Source: Rhodoferax sp. PAMC 29310 (lineage in GTDB: Bacteria; Pseudomonadota; Gammaproteobacteria; Burkholderiales; Burkholderiaceae_C). Taken from it: a stretch of DNA of 64,000 bases. The notes beneath the pieces are model-generated. The model did no database searches. It saw only the letters and a program-made list of their open reading frames with translations, and was not told where the DNA came from. Location of the stretch: NCBI RefSeq assembly GCF_017948265.1, contig NZ_CP072852.1, positions 868,001 to 932,000 on the forward strand, given 5' to 3'. The translations under genes were made by a program, and so were the position numbers. Below, in pieces: positions 18,235 through 26,298 of this stretch (within the stretch, counting starts at the first letter, position 1; each line of letters opens with the position of its first letter).

Positions 18235-18342
18235 GGGGCGTCACAGGGTCAAAGGTTGCGGCTGATTGTAGAGTCTGCTTTTTACCTGCCGATACATCCG
18301 GTGCGGGCGCATGAGGTAGTCAGTGGCTTGTAAGTGCCAAGC

Positions 18343-18370
18343 TTGACAGTTGACCTGAATTCAATTTAAC
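18343..18370 (+). promoter_or_regulatory. Candidate sigma-70 promoter for acs
   Basis: A consensus -35 TTGACA (18343-18348) is followed after 16 bases by TTTAAC (18365-18370), a modest -10. It lies 17 bp before the acs ATG and just ahead of the AAGAGGAG ribosome-binding site, so the transcript leader would be very short. A small inverted repeat TGGC...GCCA lies directly upstream. Sequence match only. Confidence 0.35.
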
Positions 18371-18386
18371 AAGAGGAGCGACATCC

Positions 18387-20384
18387 ATGAGTACATCACC
18401 ATCCGCTATTGAGTCCGTATTGGTTGAAAACCGCGTTTTTCCGCCAAGCGAGAGCATCGTCAAAGCGGCTCGTATTTCGGGCATGGCCGGCTACAACGCC
18501 TTGTGCGCTGAAGCAGAGAAAGACTTTGAAGGTTTTTGGGCCCGCTTGGCGCGCGAAAACGTGGTGTGGAACAAGCCGTTCACCCAGACACTGGATGAGT
18601 CCAACGCACCGTTCTACAAGTGGTTTGAAGATGGCGAACTCAATGCATCGGCAAATTGCCTGGACAAGCACATGGGCACGCCCAATGAGAACAAGACGGC
18701 GGTCATCTTTGAGGCCGATGACGGTACTGTCACCAAGACCAGCTACAAGGAGTTGCTGGCCAAAGTAAGCCAGTTTGCCAACGCACTCAAGGGGAAGGGC
18801 GTACAAAAGGGCGACCGTGTACTGGTTTATATGCCGATGACGCTAGAGGGTGTGATCGCGATGCAGGCCTGCGCCCGCATTGGCGCAACCCACAGTGTGG
18901 TTTTCGGTGGGTTTTCTTCCAAAGCGTTGCAGGAACGAATCATTGATGCCGGCGCAGTCGCCGTGATCACCTCTAATTTCCAGATGCGAGGCGGCAAACA
19001 ACTGCCACTGAAGGCCATCGTTGACGAAGGCTTGGGCCTCGGCGGCTGCGAGTCCGTGAAAACGGTATTTGTGTTTGAGCGCACGTCATCGCCTTGCAAT
19101 ATGGTGGCGGGTCGGGATGTGACCTTTTCTGAGGCCTTGCAAGGTCAAAGTACCGAGTGCGCGCCTGTTCCGGTCGGGGCAGAGCACCCGCTGTTTATTC
19201 TGTTTACCTCTGGATCAACTGGCAAACCAAAGGGTGTTCAGCACGCCACCGGTGGATTCCTGTTGTGGTCCAAGCTGACCATGGACTGGACATTTGATCT
19301 GAAAGCCGACGATGTGTTCTGGTGCACGGCCGACATTGGCTGGATCACCGGTCATGCCTACGTCGCCTATGGTCCGTTGGCGGCTGGCGCGACTCAAATT
19401 ATTTTTGAAGGCATTCCTACCTACCCCAATGCAGGGCGGTTCTGGCAAATGATTGAGCGCCACAAGTGCACAATTTTCTACACGGCGCCCACGGCCATTC
19501 GCTCGCTGATCAAGGCAGCGGAAAGTGATGAAAAGGTTCACCCAGCGCGATCTGACCTGAGCAGCTTGCGAATTTTGGGTTCGGTCGGTGAGCCGATCAA
19601 TCCTGAAGCCTGGATGTGGTACTACAAAAACATTGGTGGAGAGCGCTGCCCTATCGTTGACACCTTTTGGCAGACAGAGACTGGTGGGCACATGATCACC
19701 CCCTTGCCAGGCGCGACTCCCTTGGTGCCAGGAAGCTGCACCTTGCCCTTGCCGGGCATCATGGCGGCCATCGTGGACGAGGCGGGCAATGATGTGCCCA
19801 ACGGCTCAGGCGGTCTGCTGGTGATCAAGCGCCCTTGGCCTTCCATGATTCGCAATATCTGGAATGACCCTGAGCGCTTCAAGAAGAGCTACTTCCCTGC
19901 AGAGCTGGGCGGGAATGTTTACCTGGCCGGTGATGGCGCCGTGCGAAGTGAAGACCGCGGCTACTTCAGGATCACGGGTCGCATTGACGATGTGCTGAAC
20001 GTGTCCGGACACCGCATGGGCACGATGGAAATCGAATCTGCACTGGTTGCCAAGTCTGACTTGGTTGCTGAGGCCGCCGTTGTGGGACGGCCCGATGACC
20101 TGACCGGCGAGGCGATTTGCGCGTTCGTGGTGTTGAAGCGTCCTTGCCCTACTGGCGACGAGGCCAAGGCGATCGCCAAAGAGTTGCGTGATTGGGTGGC
20201 CAAAGAAATCGGACCGATTGCGAAACCGAAAGACATTCGTTTTGGTGAAAACCTGCCAAAAACCCGGTCTGGAAAAATCATGCGTCGTCTGTTGCGCTCG
20301 CTGGCGAAGGGGGAGTCAATTACCCAAGACACCTCCACCCTGGAGAATCCGGCCATTCTGGATCAGCTCGGTCAAACCTACTGA
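18387..20384 (+). CDS. acsA: Acetyl-CoA synthetase
   Basis: This AMP-forming ligase makes acetyl-CoA from acetate, ATP and CoA. The 665-aa length is normal. The phosphate-binding loop [12 protein letters not shown] is near residue 270, the adenylate motif [10 protein letters not shown] near 425-435 and the C-terminal lysine motif [10 protein letters not shown] near 624-633. That last lysine is the usual acetylation site that switches the enzyme off. A strong ribosome-binding site (AGAGGAG) precedes the ATG at 18387. The gene is followed by two tandem hairpins. A propionyl-CoA synthetase is less likely because the sequence resembles Acs throughout. Confidence 0.95.
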   Translation: MSTSPSAIESVLVENRVFPPSESIVKAARISGMAGYNALCAEAEKDFEGFWARLARENVVWNKPFTQTLDESNAPFYKWFEDGELNASANCLDKHMGTPNENKTAVIFEADDGTVTKTSYKELLAKVSQFANALKGKGVQKGDRVLVYMPMTLEGVIAMQACARIGATHSVVFGGFSSKALQERIIDAGAVAVITSNFQMRGGKQLPLKAIVDEGLGLGGCESVKTVFVFERTSSPCNMVAGRDVTFSEALQGQSTECAPVPVGAEHPLFILFTSGSTGKPKGVQHATGGFLLWSKLTMDWTFDLKADDVFWCTADIGWITGHAYVAYGPLAAGATQIIFEGIPTYPNAGRFWQMIERHKCTIFYTAPTAIRSLIKAAESDEKVHPARSDLSSLRILGSVGEPINPEAWMWYYKNIGGERCPIVDTFWQTETGGHMITPLPGATPLVPGSCTLPLPGIMAAIVDEAGNDVPNGSGGLLVIKRPWPSMIRNIWNDPERFKKSYFPAELGGNVYLAGDGAVRSEDRGYFRITGRIDDVLNVSGHRMGTMEIESALVAKSDLVAEAAVVGRPDDLTGEAICAFVVLKRPCPTGDEAKAIAKELRDWVAKEIGPIAKPKDIRFGENLPKTRSGKIMRRLLRSLAKGESITQDTSTLENPAILDQLGQTY

Positions 20385-20391
20385 TCGGTCA

Positions 20392-20435
20392 AACCTCATT
20401 TTGCGCCTCCTGTAAGCAGGAGCGCCAAATGAGGT
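20392..20435. terminator. Long imperfect hairpin downstream of acs
   Basis: Arms of about 20 bases, AACCTCATTTTGCGCCTCCTG-type and its near-complement CAGGAGCGCCAAATGAGGTT, flank a TAAG loop. There is no T-run, so it may stabilise the 3' end or work together with the perfect terminator 10 bp further on. Confidence 0.6.
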
Positions 20436-20445
20436 TGAGGCCATG

Positions 20446-20483
20446 GCAAAAGAAAAGCCCGCATTTGCGGGCTTTTCTTTTGC
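20446..20483. terminator. Bidirectional Rho-independent terminator between acs and a cytochrome c gene
   Basis: A perfect inverted repeat, GCAAAAGAAAAGCCCGC on the left and GCGGGCTTTTCTTTTGC on the right with a short ATTT-type loop, has A/T-rich outer stems on both sides. It can end transcription from acs (plus) and from the cytochrome gene (minus). Confidence 0.9.
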
Positions 20484-20522
20484 CGTCGCCCTGCGAATAA
20501 CAGGGGGCAAGATGGCGTCAAA

Positions 20523-20828
20523 TTACTTCTGAGCCAAAACCCATTCCACCAGCGTCTTGGCGTCCGCATCTTTGAGTTGCGTATTGGCAGGCATTGGAAT
20601 GGCACCCCAAACGCCAGAGCCGCCTTTCATGACCTTGGCGACGAGCATCGCTTCAGCGTCTTTTTGACCGGCATATTTTTTGGCGATTTCTTTGAACGCG
20701 GGTCCAACCAGCTTCTTGTCAACCGCGTGGCAAGCCATGCAGTTGTTTTTTGTGGCGAGTGCCTGATCCGCCATGACGGGAGCGGCCAAGGAGGAGGCGG
20801 CAACGAAGGCTAAAAGAGCGAGTTTCAT
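20523..20828 (-). CDS. Small periplasmic class I cytochrome c (c-551/c-552 type)
   Basis: This 101-aa electron carrier has a signal peptide of about 20 residues (cleavage after VMA). The heme attachment motif CMACH lies at 30-34 and the probable axial methionine is M79 in IPMPAN. The mature protein is about 80 aa, standard for monoheme c-551 cytochromes. An AAAGGAAAG ribosome-binding site precedes the ATG. It could donate electrons to a terminal oxidase or to nitrite reductase; the context (acs, ilvD) does not say which. It shares a terminator with acs. Confidence 0.92.
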   Translation of the reverse strand: MKLALLAFVAASSLAAPVMADQALATKNNCMACHAVDKKLVGPAFKEIAKKYAGQKDAEAMLVAKVMKGGSGVWGAIPMPANTQLKDADAKTLVEWVLAQK

Positions 20829-20930
20829 AGATTCTTTCCTTTCGGTTCAGGTACAGTCGATCGGACTGATTGTATCGATTGGGGTGAGAGTGGGCCAAAT
20901 TAAGTGCCCTCAAAACAACAGGAGAGATGT

Positions 20931-21179
20931 ATGTATTTGTTGGGTTTGGGATTGCTTTTTATTGCGCTGAAGTATTTGGAGGTCGATCCTGTCGCTGCGT
21001 GGGAGTGGTGGGTCGTTCTGGCTCCGTTTGGACTGGCCATTGCCTGGTGGTCCTGGGCGGACTGGTCGGGCTACACCAAGCGAAAGGTAATGGAGCGCGA
21101 AAACCTCCGCAAGCAGGTTCGCATTGACAGCAACCGGGAGGCCATGGGTTTGGGCCCACAAAAGAAAAAGCGGCGCTAG
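20931..21179 (+). CDS. Small Trp-rich protein (TIGR04438 type), 82 aa
   Basis: This small inner-membrane protein of unknown function resembles the beta-proteobacterial small Trp-rich family. The N-terminus has one hydrophobic segment (YLLGLGLLFIALKYLEV), then a Trp-rich second segment (WEWWVVLAPFGLAIAWWSW), followed by a basic tail ending in KKKRR. Eight or so residues are Trp in the middle third. I chose ATG 20931 because an AGGAGAG site lies 6 bp upstream; an ATG at 20927 is out of frame. Its last codons and stop form part of a terminator stem. It is divergent from the cytochrome gene. Confidence 0.8.
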   Translation: MYLLGLGLLFIALKYLEVDPVAAWEWWVVLAPFGLAIAWWSWADWSGYTKRKVMERENLRKQVRIDSNREAMGLGPQKKKRR

Positions 21180-21189
21180 GCGCCGCTTT
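21167..21189 (+). terminator. Terminator overlapping the stop codon of the small Trp-rich gene
   Basis: Perfect arms AAAGCGGCGC (21167-21176) and GCGCCGCTTT (21180-21189) flank a loop that is exactly the TAG stop codon. The A/T ends are symmetric, so it may also serve ilvD arriving from the other strand. Confidence 0.8.
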
Positions 21190-21225
21190 AGAAAGATGGA
21201 GCGGCATTTAGCCACTCTTTTTTGC

Positions 21226-22920
21226 TCAATAGTTGTCCAGCACCGCGCCATTGCTGGCAGACGAGGCGTTGAAGGCAAATTTGGCCTGCACACCCCGGGT
21301 GTAGCGTGGCTTGGGGGCCACCCAAGTGGAACGGCGCTTCGCAATTTCTTCCTCGTTCACGTTCAATTGCAGCAGTAACTTGTTTGAATCAATGGTGATG
21401 GAGTCACCGTCGTTGATCAATGCAATCAGGCCGCCCGCCGCCGCTTCGGGTGCCACGTGGCCGACGACCATGCCCCAGGTACCGCCTGAAAAGCGGCCGT
21501 CTGTAATCAAACCTACGGACTCTCCTAGGCCTTGCCCAACCAAGGCGCCGGTAGGCGCCAGCATTTCGGGCATGCCCGGGCCACCTTTGGGGCCCAGGTA
21601 GCGCAACACCATCACGTCGCCAGCGACGATTTTGTTGGCCAGAATGGCGGCCAGAGCGGACTGTTCGTCATCAAACACGCGGGCTGGCCCGGTCATTGCG
21701 GGGTTTTTCAAACCCGTGATCTTGGCCACACAGCCTTCGGGGGACAGATTACCTTTCAGAATCGCCAGGTGACCTTGCGCGTACATGGGGTTGCTCAAGG
21801 GGCGAATCACATCCTGGTCAGCGCGGGGTGCATCGGGCACGTCCTTCAGCACTTCCTCAATTGTTTCGCCAGTGATGGTGATGCAATCGCCATGCAGCAG
21901 GCCAGCGGACAGCAAGGTTTTCATCACCTGGGGAATGCCGCCAGCTCGGTGCAAGTCAACCGCCAAGTACTTGCCACTTGGCTTCAGGTCGCACAGCACG
22001 GGGGTTTTGACACGCACGCGTTCAAAGTCGTCAATCGTCCATTCCACGCCGGCAGCGTGGGCGATGGCCAGGAAGTGCAACACGGCATTGGTCGAGCCAC
22101 CGGTGGCCATGATCACAGCCACTGCGTTTTCGATCGACTTGCGGGTCACGATGTCGCGTGGCTTCAAGTCCAGTTTGATGGCGTTGACCAGCACTTTGGC
22201 GGATTCTTTGGCCGATACGACTTTTTCGTCGTGCGGGTTGGCCATGGTGCTGGAGTAGGGCAGCGAGACGCCCAGGGCCTCAAACGCACTCGACATGGTG
22301 TTGGCGGTGTACATGCCACCACAGGAACCGGTGCCGGGAATGGCACGGCGCTCGATCTCGAGCAAGTCTTCGTCGCTCATGCGGCCGGCGGCGTTTTCAC
22401 CGACAGCCTCAAATACGCTCACGATGTTCAAATCTTTGCCACGGAAGGTGCCGGGCAGAATGGTGCCGCCATAGACAAATATAGACGGCACATTGGCGCG
22501 CAGCATGCCCATCAGGCCACCGGGCATGTTTTTGTCGCAACCGCCGATGACGACCACGCCGTCCATCCATTGGCCGCCCACGCAGGTCTCAATACAGTCA
22601 GAGATCACTTCACGGCTGACCAGCGAATACTTCATGCCTTCGGTGCCCATGGCCATGCCGTCGGAGATGGTGGGCGTGCCAAAGGTTTGCGCGTTGCCGC
22701 CAGCTTCCTCAATGCCCTCAACGGCTGCATCTGCCAGTTTTTGCAGGCCGCTGTTGCAAGGTGTGATTGTGCTGTGACCATTGGCCACACCAATCATGGG
22801 TTTCTTGAAATCTTCAGCTTCGTAACCCATGGCGTAGTACATGGACCGATTCGGTGCACGTGACTTGCCCTCGGTGATGTTCTTGCTGCGGGGGTTCATA
22901 ACAATAGGTTTGATGTCCAT
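21226..22920 (-). CDS. ilvD: Dihydroxy-acid dehydratase IlvD
   Basis: IlvD dehydrates dihydroxy acids to 2-keto acids in valine, isoleucine and pantothenate synthesis. The 564-aa product shows the three Fe-S cluster cysteines in [20 protein letters not shown] and [15 protein letters not shown] chose ATG 22920 ([14 protein letters not shown]) over a longer frame because it has a GAGAG ribosome-binding site and family-like N-terminus; M8 (MNPRSKN) is another option. A LysR-type gene is divergent from it with 103 bp between starts, which suggests the regulator acts here. Confidence 0.96.
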   Translation of the reverse strand: MDIKPIVMNPRSKNITEGKSRAPNRSMYYAMGYEAEDFKKPMIGVANGHSTITPCNSGLQKLADAAVEGIEEAGGNAQTFGTPTISDGMAMGTEGMKYSLVSREVISDCIETCVGGQWMDGVVVIGGCDKNMPGGLMGMLRANVPSIFVYGGTILPGTFRGKDLNIVSVFEAVGENAAGRMSDEDLLEIERRAIPGTGSCGGMYTANTMSSAFEALGVSLPYSSTMANPHDEKVVSAKESAKVLVNAIKLDLKPRDIVTRKSIENAVAVIMATGGSTNAVLHFLAIAHAAGVEWTIDDFERVRVKTPVLCDLKPSGKYLAVDLHRAGGIPQVMKTLLSAGLLHGDCITITGETIEEVLKDVPDAPRADQDVIRPLSNPMYAQGHLAILKGNLSPEGCVAKITGLKNPAMTGPARVFDDEQSALAAILANKIVAGDVMVLRYLGPKGGPGMPEMLAPTGALVGQGLGESVGLITDGRFSGGTWGMVVGHVAPEAAAGGLIALINDGDSITIDSNKLLLQLNVNEEEIAKRRSTWVAPKPRYTRGVQAKFAFNASSASNGAVLDNY

Positions 22921-22985
22921 GAGGCGCTCTCTGTGTATGGGGGAGGGGATCGTGCGACAAGTATGCCTGTGGTCAATTCGTTGTT

Positions 22986-23014
22986 CCAATATATTTTTAG
23001 AGATGTATTAATAT
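22986..23014. promoter_or_regulatory. AT-rich imperfect inverted repeat between ilvD and the LysR gene (possible LysR operator)
   Basis: The stretch from CAATATATTT to GTATTAATAT is strikingly AT-rich within a GC-rich region and is roughly symmetrical (AATAT...ATATT). It lies 10-40 bp before the LysR start, a usual place for autoregulatory T-N11-A sites. Which bases are contacted cannot be told from sequence. Confidence 0.4.
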
Positions 23015-23023
23015 CCCCTGCAT

Positions 23024-23989
23024 ATGACTGAACCGATACTTTCCCAGTCAAGCGCGACCGCCAACCACCTAATTGAACTGAGGTTGTGGCGTCAATTTGC
23101 CGCCGTGGCTGACACGCTTCATTTCGGACAGGCGGCGGTGCGTCTGCACATGACGCAGCCCCCGCTGACCCAGGCCATTGTGCAGTTGGAGCGAACCTTG
23201 GGCGTGCGTCTGTTTGACCGCACCAAGCGCAGTGTTCAGTTGACCCCTGCGGGCGCGGCGCTGTTGCCGACCGTGCTGGACCTGTTGGCACGGGCACAGG
23301 CGCTGCCCGCGCAGGCTCGCGCTGCCGCGCAGGGTGAGGTGGGACGGCTACGTTTGGGTTTTGTATCCACTGTGGGTTTCGCCCTGCTGCCGCAGTGGGT
23401 GCGCGGCTTTCGGGCGCAATACCCGAAAGTGCAGCTCGATTTGCTCGAAGCCACCGGGGACATGCAGTTGCAGGGCCTGGAGCGGGGTGAACTGGATGCG
23501 GGTTTTATGCTGCATGCGCCGGGGTTCGCCCCGGTGGGTTTGTCGCGCTGCCTCATCACACAAGAGCCATTGGTGCTGGCGATGCCTGAACAGCACGGCA
23601 TGGCCGCACAACCCACCCTAAGACTTGCCGACGTGTTGACTGACCCGTTGGTAATTTTCCCACGGCGAATTGCGCCGTCCTTGTATGACAGTATCTTTGC
23701 CCTTTATCACGGCGCCGGCTTTCTGCCTGCTGTCGCGCAAGAGGCCATCCAGATGCAAACCATTGTGAATTTGGTCTCGGCCGGACTGGGCGTGGCCTGG
23801 GTGCCGGAAAGCGTGCGTCAGTTTCAACGCTCCGGGGTGGTCTACCGAGAGGTTCAAGCGCCTGGCAAGGGGCCACTTGGCGCCAGCGACGCGATGCCAC
23901 GTTGTGAAACCAGTCTGGTCTGGGCCGCGCAGCAGGTTAGCCCCACACTGGACCGGTTTGTGACCTATGCCCAGCAACAGCTGGGTTGA
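23024..23989 (+). CDS. LysR-family transcriptional regulator
   Basis: The 321-aa product has a winged helix-turn-helix at about residues 20-80 ([19 protein letters not shown] followed by [20 protein letters not shown]). A periplasmic-binding-like effector domain follows from about residue 105 to the end. It is divergent from ilvD and probably controls it or itself; the effector is unknown. LysR regulators for branched-chain amino-acid genes (IlvY-like) sense acetolactate-type compounds in enterics, but I cannot assign IlvY to this sequence. Confidence 0.88.
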   Translation: MTEPILSQSSATANHLIELRLWRQFAAVADTLHFGQAAVRLHMTQPPLTQAIVQLERTLGVRLFDRTKRSVQLTPAGAALLPTVLDLLARAQALPAQARAAAQGEVGRLRLGFVSTVGFALLPQWVRGFRAQYPKVQLDLLEATGDMQLQGLERGELDAGFMLHAPGFAPVGLSRCLITQEPLVLAMPEQHGMAAQPTLRLADVLTDPLVIFPRRIAPSLYDSIFALYHGAGFLPAVAQEAIQMQTIVNLVSAGLGVAWVPESVRQFQRSGVVYREVQAPGKGPLGASDAMPRCETSLVWAAQQVSPTLDRFVTYAQQQLG

Positions 23990-24033
23990 TCTCCCTGATT
24001 TGGGGCAATGCGCATGCGGGCACAATGGCGGCC

Positions 24034-24849
24034 ATGCTGATTCATCCTGAAATTAATCCGATCGCCCTGCAACTGGGTCCAATAGCCATTCATTGGTATG
24101 GCTTGACGTATCTGGCTGCGTTTGGGCTCTTTATGTTGCTTGGCTTTCGCCGCTTGCGCCATGAGCCTTTTGCATCCATCACCGGGCAAGGCGCCTGGGT
24201 CCGGCGGGATGTGGAAGACATTTTGTTTCTGGGCGTCATGGGCGTCATTTTGGGAGGGCGCATCGGCTATTGTCTTTTTTATAAGCCGGCGTACTACTTG
24301 TCCAACCCGCTCGAGATCTTCGCAGTGTGGCAAGGTGGCATGAGTTTTCATGGCGGTTTGCTGGGCGTTTTGCTGGCGATGGTCTGGTTTGCCCGCTCCC
24401 GCCACCGGCCCTGGCTGCAGGTGATGGACTTTGTGGCGCCCTGCGTGCCCACTGGATTGGCGGCGGGCCGAGTCGGAAACTTCATCAATGGCGAGTTGTG
24501 GGGCCGCATCAGCAGTCCTGACTTGCCCTGGGGCATGGTGTTTCGCGATGGTGGCAACTTGCCCCGCCATCCGTCACAGATTTACCAGTTCCTGCTGGAG
24601 GGCATGTTGCTCTTCGTGTTGCTGTGGTTGTATGCCCGCAAGGAGCGCAAACAAGGGCAGGTGTCTGCCGTGTTTTTGCTGGGTTATGGTGTGTTTCGCT
24701 TCATCGCCGAATTTTTCCGTGAGCCAGATGCACATTTGGGATTGTTGTCACTGGGCATGAGCATGGGCCAGTGGCTGTGCATTCCCATGATCGTCGGTGG
24801 TATGGCCATGTGGTGGTGGACTGGCAAGCAAGAACCCAGTACCAAATAA
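24034..24849 (+). CDS. lgt: Prolipoprotein diacylglyceryl transferase Lgt
   Basis: Lgt attaches diacylglycerol from phosphatidylglycerol to the lipobox cysteine of prolipoproteins in the inner membrane. The 271-aa product is a seven-helix membrane protein. It carries the Lgt signature [14 protein letters not shown] near residue 145, the conserved YGL near the N-terminus and RHPSQIYQ further on. I chose ATG 24034 ([16 protein letters not shown]) by analogy with the family; ATG 24025 is close and has a slightly better upstream GCGGG. Longer frames overlap the LysR stop. Confidence 0.94.
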   Translation: MLIHPEINPIALQLGPIAIHWYGLTYLAAFGLFMLLGFRRLRHEPFASITGQGAWVRRDVEDILFLGVMGVILGGRIGYCLFYKPAYYLSNPLEIFAVWQGGMSFHGGLLGVLLAMVWFARSRHRPWLQVMDFVAPCVPTGLAAGRVGNFINGELWGRISSPDLPWGMVFRDGGNLPRHPSQIYQFLLEGMLLFVLLWLYARKERKQGQVSAVFLLGYGVFRFIAEFFREPDAHLGLLSLGMSMGQWLCIPMIVGGMAMWWWTGKQEPSTK

Positions 24850-24850
24850 C

Positions 24851-24893
24851 GCTCCAGCCTCAGCGGAATAAGCGCAGGTAGCTATACAAATGA
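24851..24893. repeat. Interspersed comamonad-type repeat copy, between lgt and the crotonase gene
   Basis: The stretch beginning GCTCCAGCCTCAGCG and running through AAGCGCAGGTAGCTATA closely matches the reverse complement of the dapE copy (GCTCCAGCCTCCGAAAC...AAGCGCTAGAAGCTACT). It fills most of the 66-bp gap. Confidence 0.6.
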
Positions 24894-24915
24894 GAGCGCC
24901 ACTCACGGAGGTTGT

Positions 24916-25716
24916 ATGAGCGGGACGATTCGATCGGCGCAAGTCGGGCACCTATCGGTGGTCACCATTGACCACCCCGCCCGGTTCAACGCCATGTCTC
25001 GCGCCATGTGGGCGCAGTTGAAAACGGTGTTTGAGCAGATCCAGCACAACGCCGACGTGCGCTGCGTGGTGATCAAGGGCGAGGGCGCTCATTTTTGCGC
25101 GGGTGGCGACATCTCTGAATATGCCGACTTCCGGTTTCAAGAGGAGAGCCTGCGGCACTTTCACGAGAATGAAGTGTGGGGCGGCTTGCAAGCCATGTTG
25201 GATTGCGATGTGCCTATCGTCGCCCAGATTGAAGGCAACTGTATGGGTGCGGGTGTGGAGATTGCCAGTTGCTGTGACATTCGCTTGTCGTCCAGCACGG
25301 CTCAGTTTGGGGCGCCGATTGCCAAACTGGGTTTCCCCATGGCGCCACGCGAGGCCGCCTTGGTGACGCGTGAGCTCGGGGCCACCGTGGCCCGACAAAT
25401 GTTGCTGGCTGCGACGCTGTTTTCTCCGTCGGAGTTGCTGGCCTGTGGGTTTCTCAGCCAAGTAGTGGCGGGCGAACAGCTGAACGCGCAGGCACAGGCA
25501 TTGGCCGAACGAGTTGTCAGCCTGGCCCCTCAGGCCGCACGCCTCAACAAACAAACAATTCGAGTGCCAAATCAGCCCTTGGCCCTCGTATTGCCTGCGG
25601 GAGAGGCTATTGATTTAGTAGTAAATCAAACGCCCAACCCCTATGCCTACGCTGACAGTGCAGAGCACCGAGAGGGCGTGATGGCGTTCCTGCAAAAACG
25701 CAAACCCGTTTTTTAA
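24916..25716 (+). CDS. Enoyl-CoA hydratase/isomerase (crotonase) family protein
   Basis: The 266-aa product is a crotonase-fold acyl-CoA enzyme. Oxyanion-hole segments are HFCAGGDISE (60-69) and GNCMGAGVEIAS (108-118). E115 matches the first catalytic Glu of enoyl-CoA hydratase. The position of the second Glu is Ile or Ala (GAPIAKLGF), so a true hydratase is not assured and an isomerase, decarboxylase or other acyl-CoA activity is possible. The C-terminus HREGVMAFLQKRKPVF is typical of the family. It stands alone between lgt and uspA. Confidence 0.85.
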   Translation: MSGTIRSAQVGHLSVVTIDHPARFNAMSRAMWAQLKTVFEQIQHNADVRCVVIKGEGAHFCAGGDISEYADFRFQEESLRHFHENEVWGGLQAMLDCDVPIVAQIEGNCMGAGVEIASCCDIRLSSSTAQFGAPIAKLGFPMAPREAALVTRELGATVARQMLLAATLFSPSELLACGFLSQVVAGEQLNAQAQALAERVVSLAPQAARLNKQTIRVPNQPLALVLPAGEAIDLVVNQTPNPYAYADSAEHREGVMAFLQKRKPVF

Positions 25717-25756
25717 CTTTTTCCAGAGGCTCCGCGCAATATGCCCCTGCGGCTGA

Positions 25757-26200
25757 CTAACGCATTACCAGAACTGGCACGTGGGAGTGGGTGAGCACCT
25801 GCTGGGTTTCGCTGCCAAGCAACAGCCGCTTCACGCCTTTTCGGCCATGAGAAGCCATCACCACCAGATCGCACTTGTGCTTCTTGGCGGCGGCAATGAT
25901 GGCGTCTGACACGACGTCAGACTTGGCGGTTATTCCTTTGGCCTTCACCCCATTGGCCTCAGCGGCTTTTTTGACGCCGTCCACAATGGTTTGACCTTCG
26001 GTGGCCCATTGGGCTTCCACTCGCTCCACTTCAGCGGCTTGGAGGGCGAGTCCACCTTCAAAATAGCTTTGTGGATAGCGGGGCACCACCTTCAATGCCA
26101 CCAATTCGGCGCCCAGCGAGGAGGCCAGAGCGATGGCGTTGGCGACCGCCTTTTTTGACAAAGCTGAGCCATCCGTTGCAACAAGAATTTTTTTGTACAT
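25757..26200 (-). CDS. Universal stress protein, UspA family
   Basis: This 147-aa single Usp domain has an N-terminal KKILVATDGS strand and Asp, and a C-terminal nucleotide loop ASHGRKGVKRLLLGS. The loop fits the ATP-binding pattern G-2x-G-9x-GS except that the first Gly is Ala. It probably binds ATP and dimerises in the cytoplasm. It is divergent from ccoI. An FNR-type box centred at 26261.5 lies about 40 bp from a plausible start site for this gene, so it is likely induced when oxygen is low, as known for several Usp genes of the Anr/Dnr regulons. Confidence 0.9.
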   Translation of the reverse strand: MYKKILVATDGSALSKKAVANAIALASSLGAELVALKVVPRYPQSYFEGGLALQAAEVERVEAQWATEGQTIVDGVKKAAEANGVKAKGITAKSDVVSDAIIAAAKKHKCDLVVMASHGRKGVKRLLLGSETQQVLTHSHVPVLVMR

Positions 26201-26254
26201 GCTTGGTTTCCTGTGAGTTGAGCCTTCAGCTTACCCCCGTGGCGTTGCGCCGTC

Positions 26255-26268
26255 TTGATGCAAGTCAA
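26255..26268. promoter_or_regulatory. FNR/ANR box between uspA and ccoI
   Basis: TTGATGCAAGTCAA matches the FNR consensus TTGAT-N4-ATCAA at 9 of 10 positions. A -10-like TAAGCT (minus strand, 26233-26228) would place the uspA start near 26221, about 40 bp from the box centre, the usual activating distance. For ccoI the box is only 37 bp before the ATG. Confidence 0.8.
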
Positions 26269-26298
26269 GAGAATTGGTGGCGCCCTGGAGTACGCTAG

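Noticed and set aside
21532..22863. Long plus-strand open frame opposite ilvD, and similar ones opposite fumarase (8036-9427), dnaJ (49611-50771) and metY (60056-61246)
   Set aside because: GC-rich codon-position shadows; the His/Gly/Ala-rich translations are meaningless and the opposite strand encodes well-known enzymes.
25600..25645. Repeat-like GGCTATTGATTTAGTAGTAAATCAA in the crotonase gene
   Set aside because: Contains an inverted TTGATTTA/TAAATCAA but not the TAGCTGCTTGCGC core; kept out of the family.
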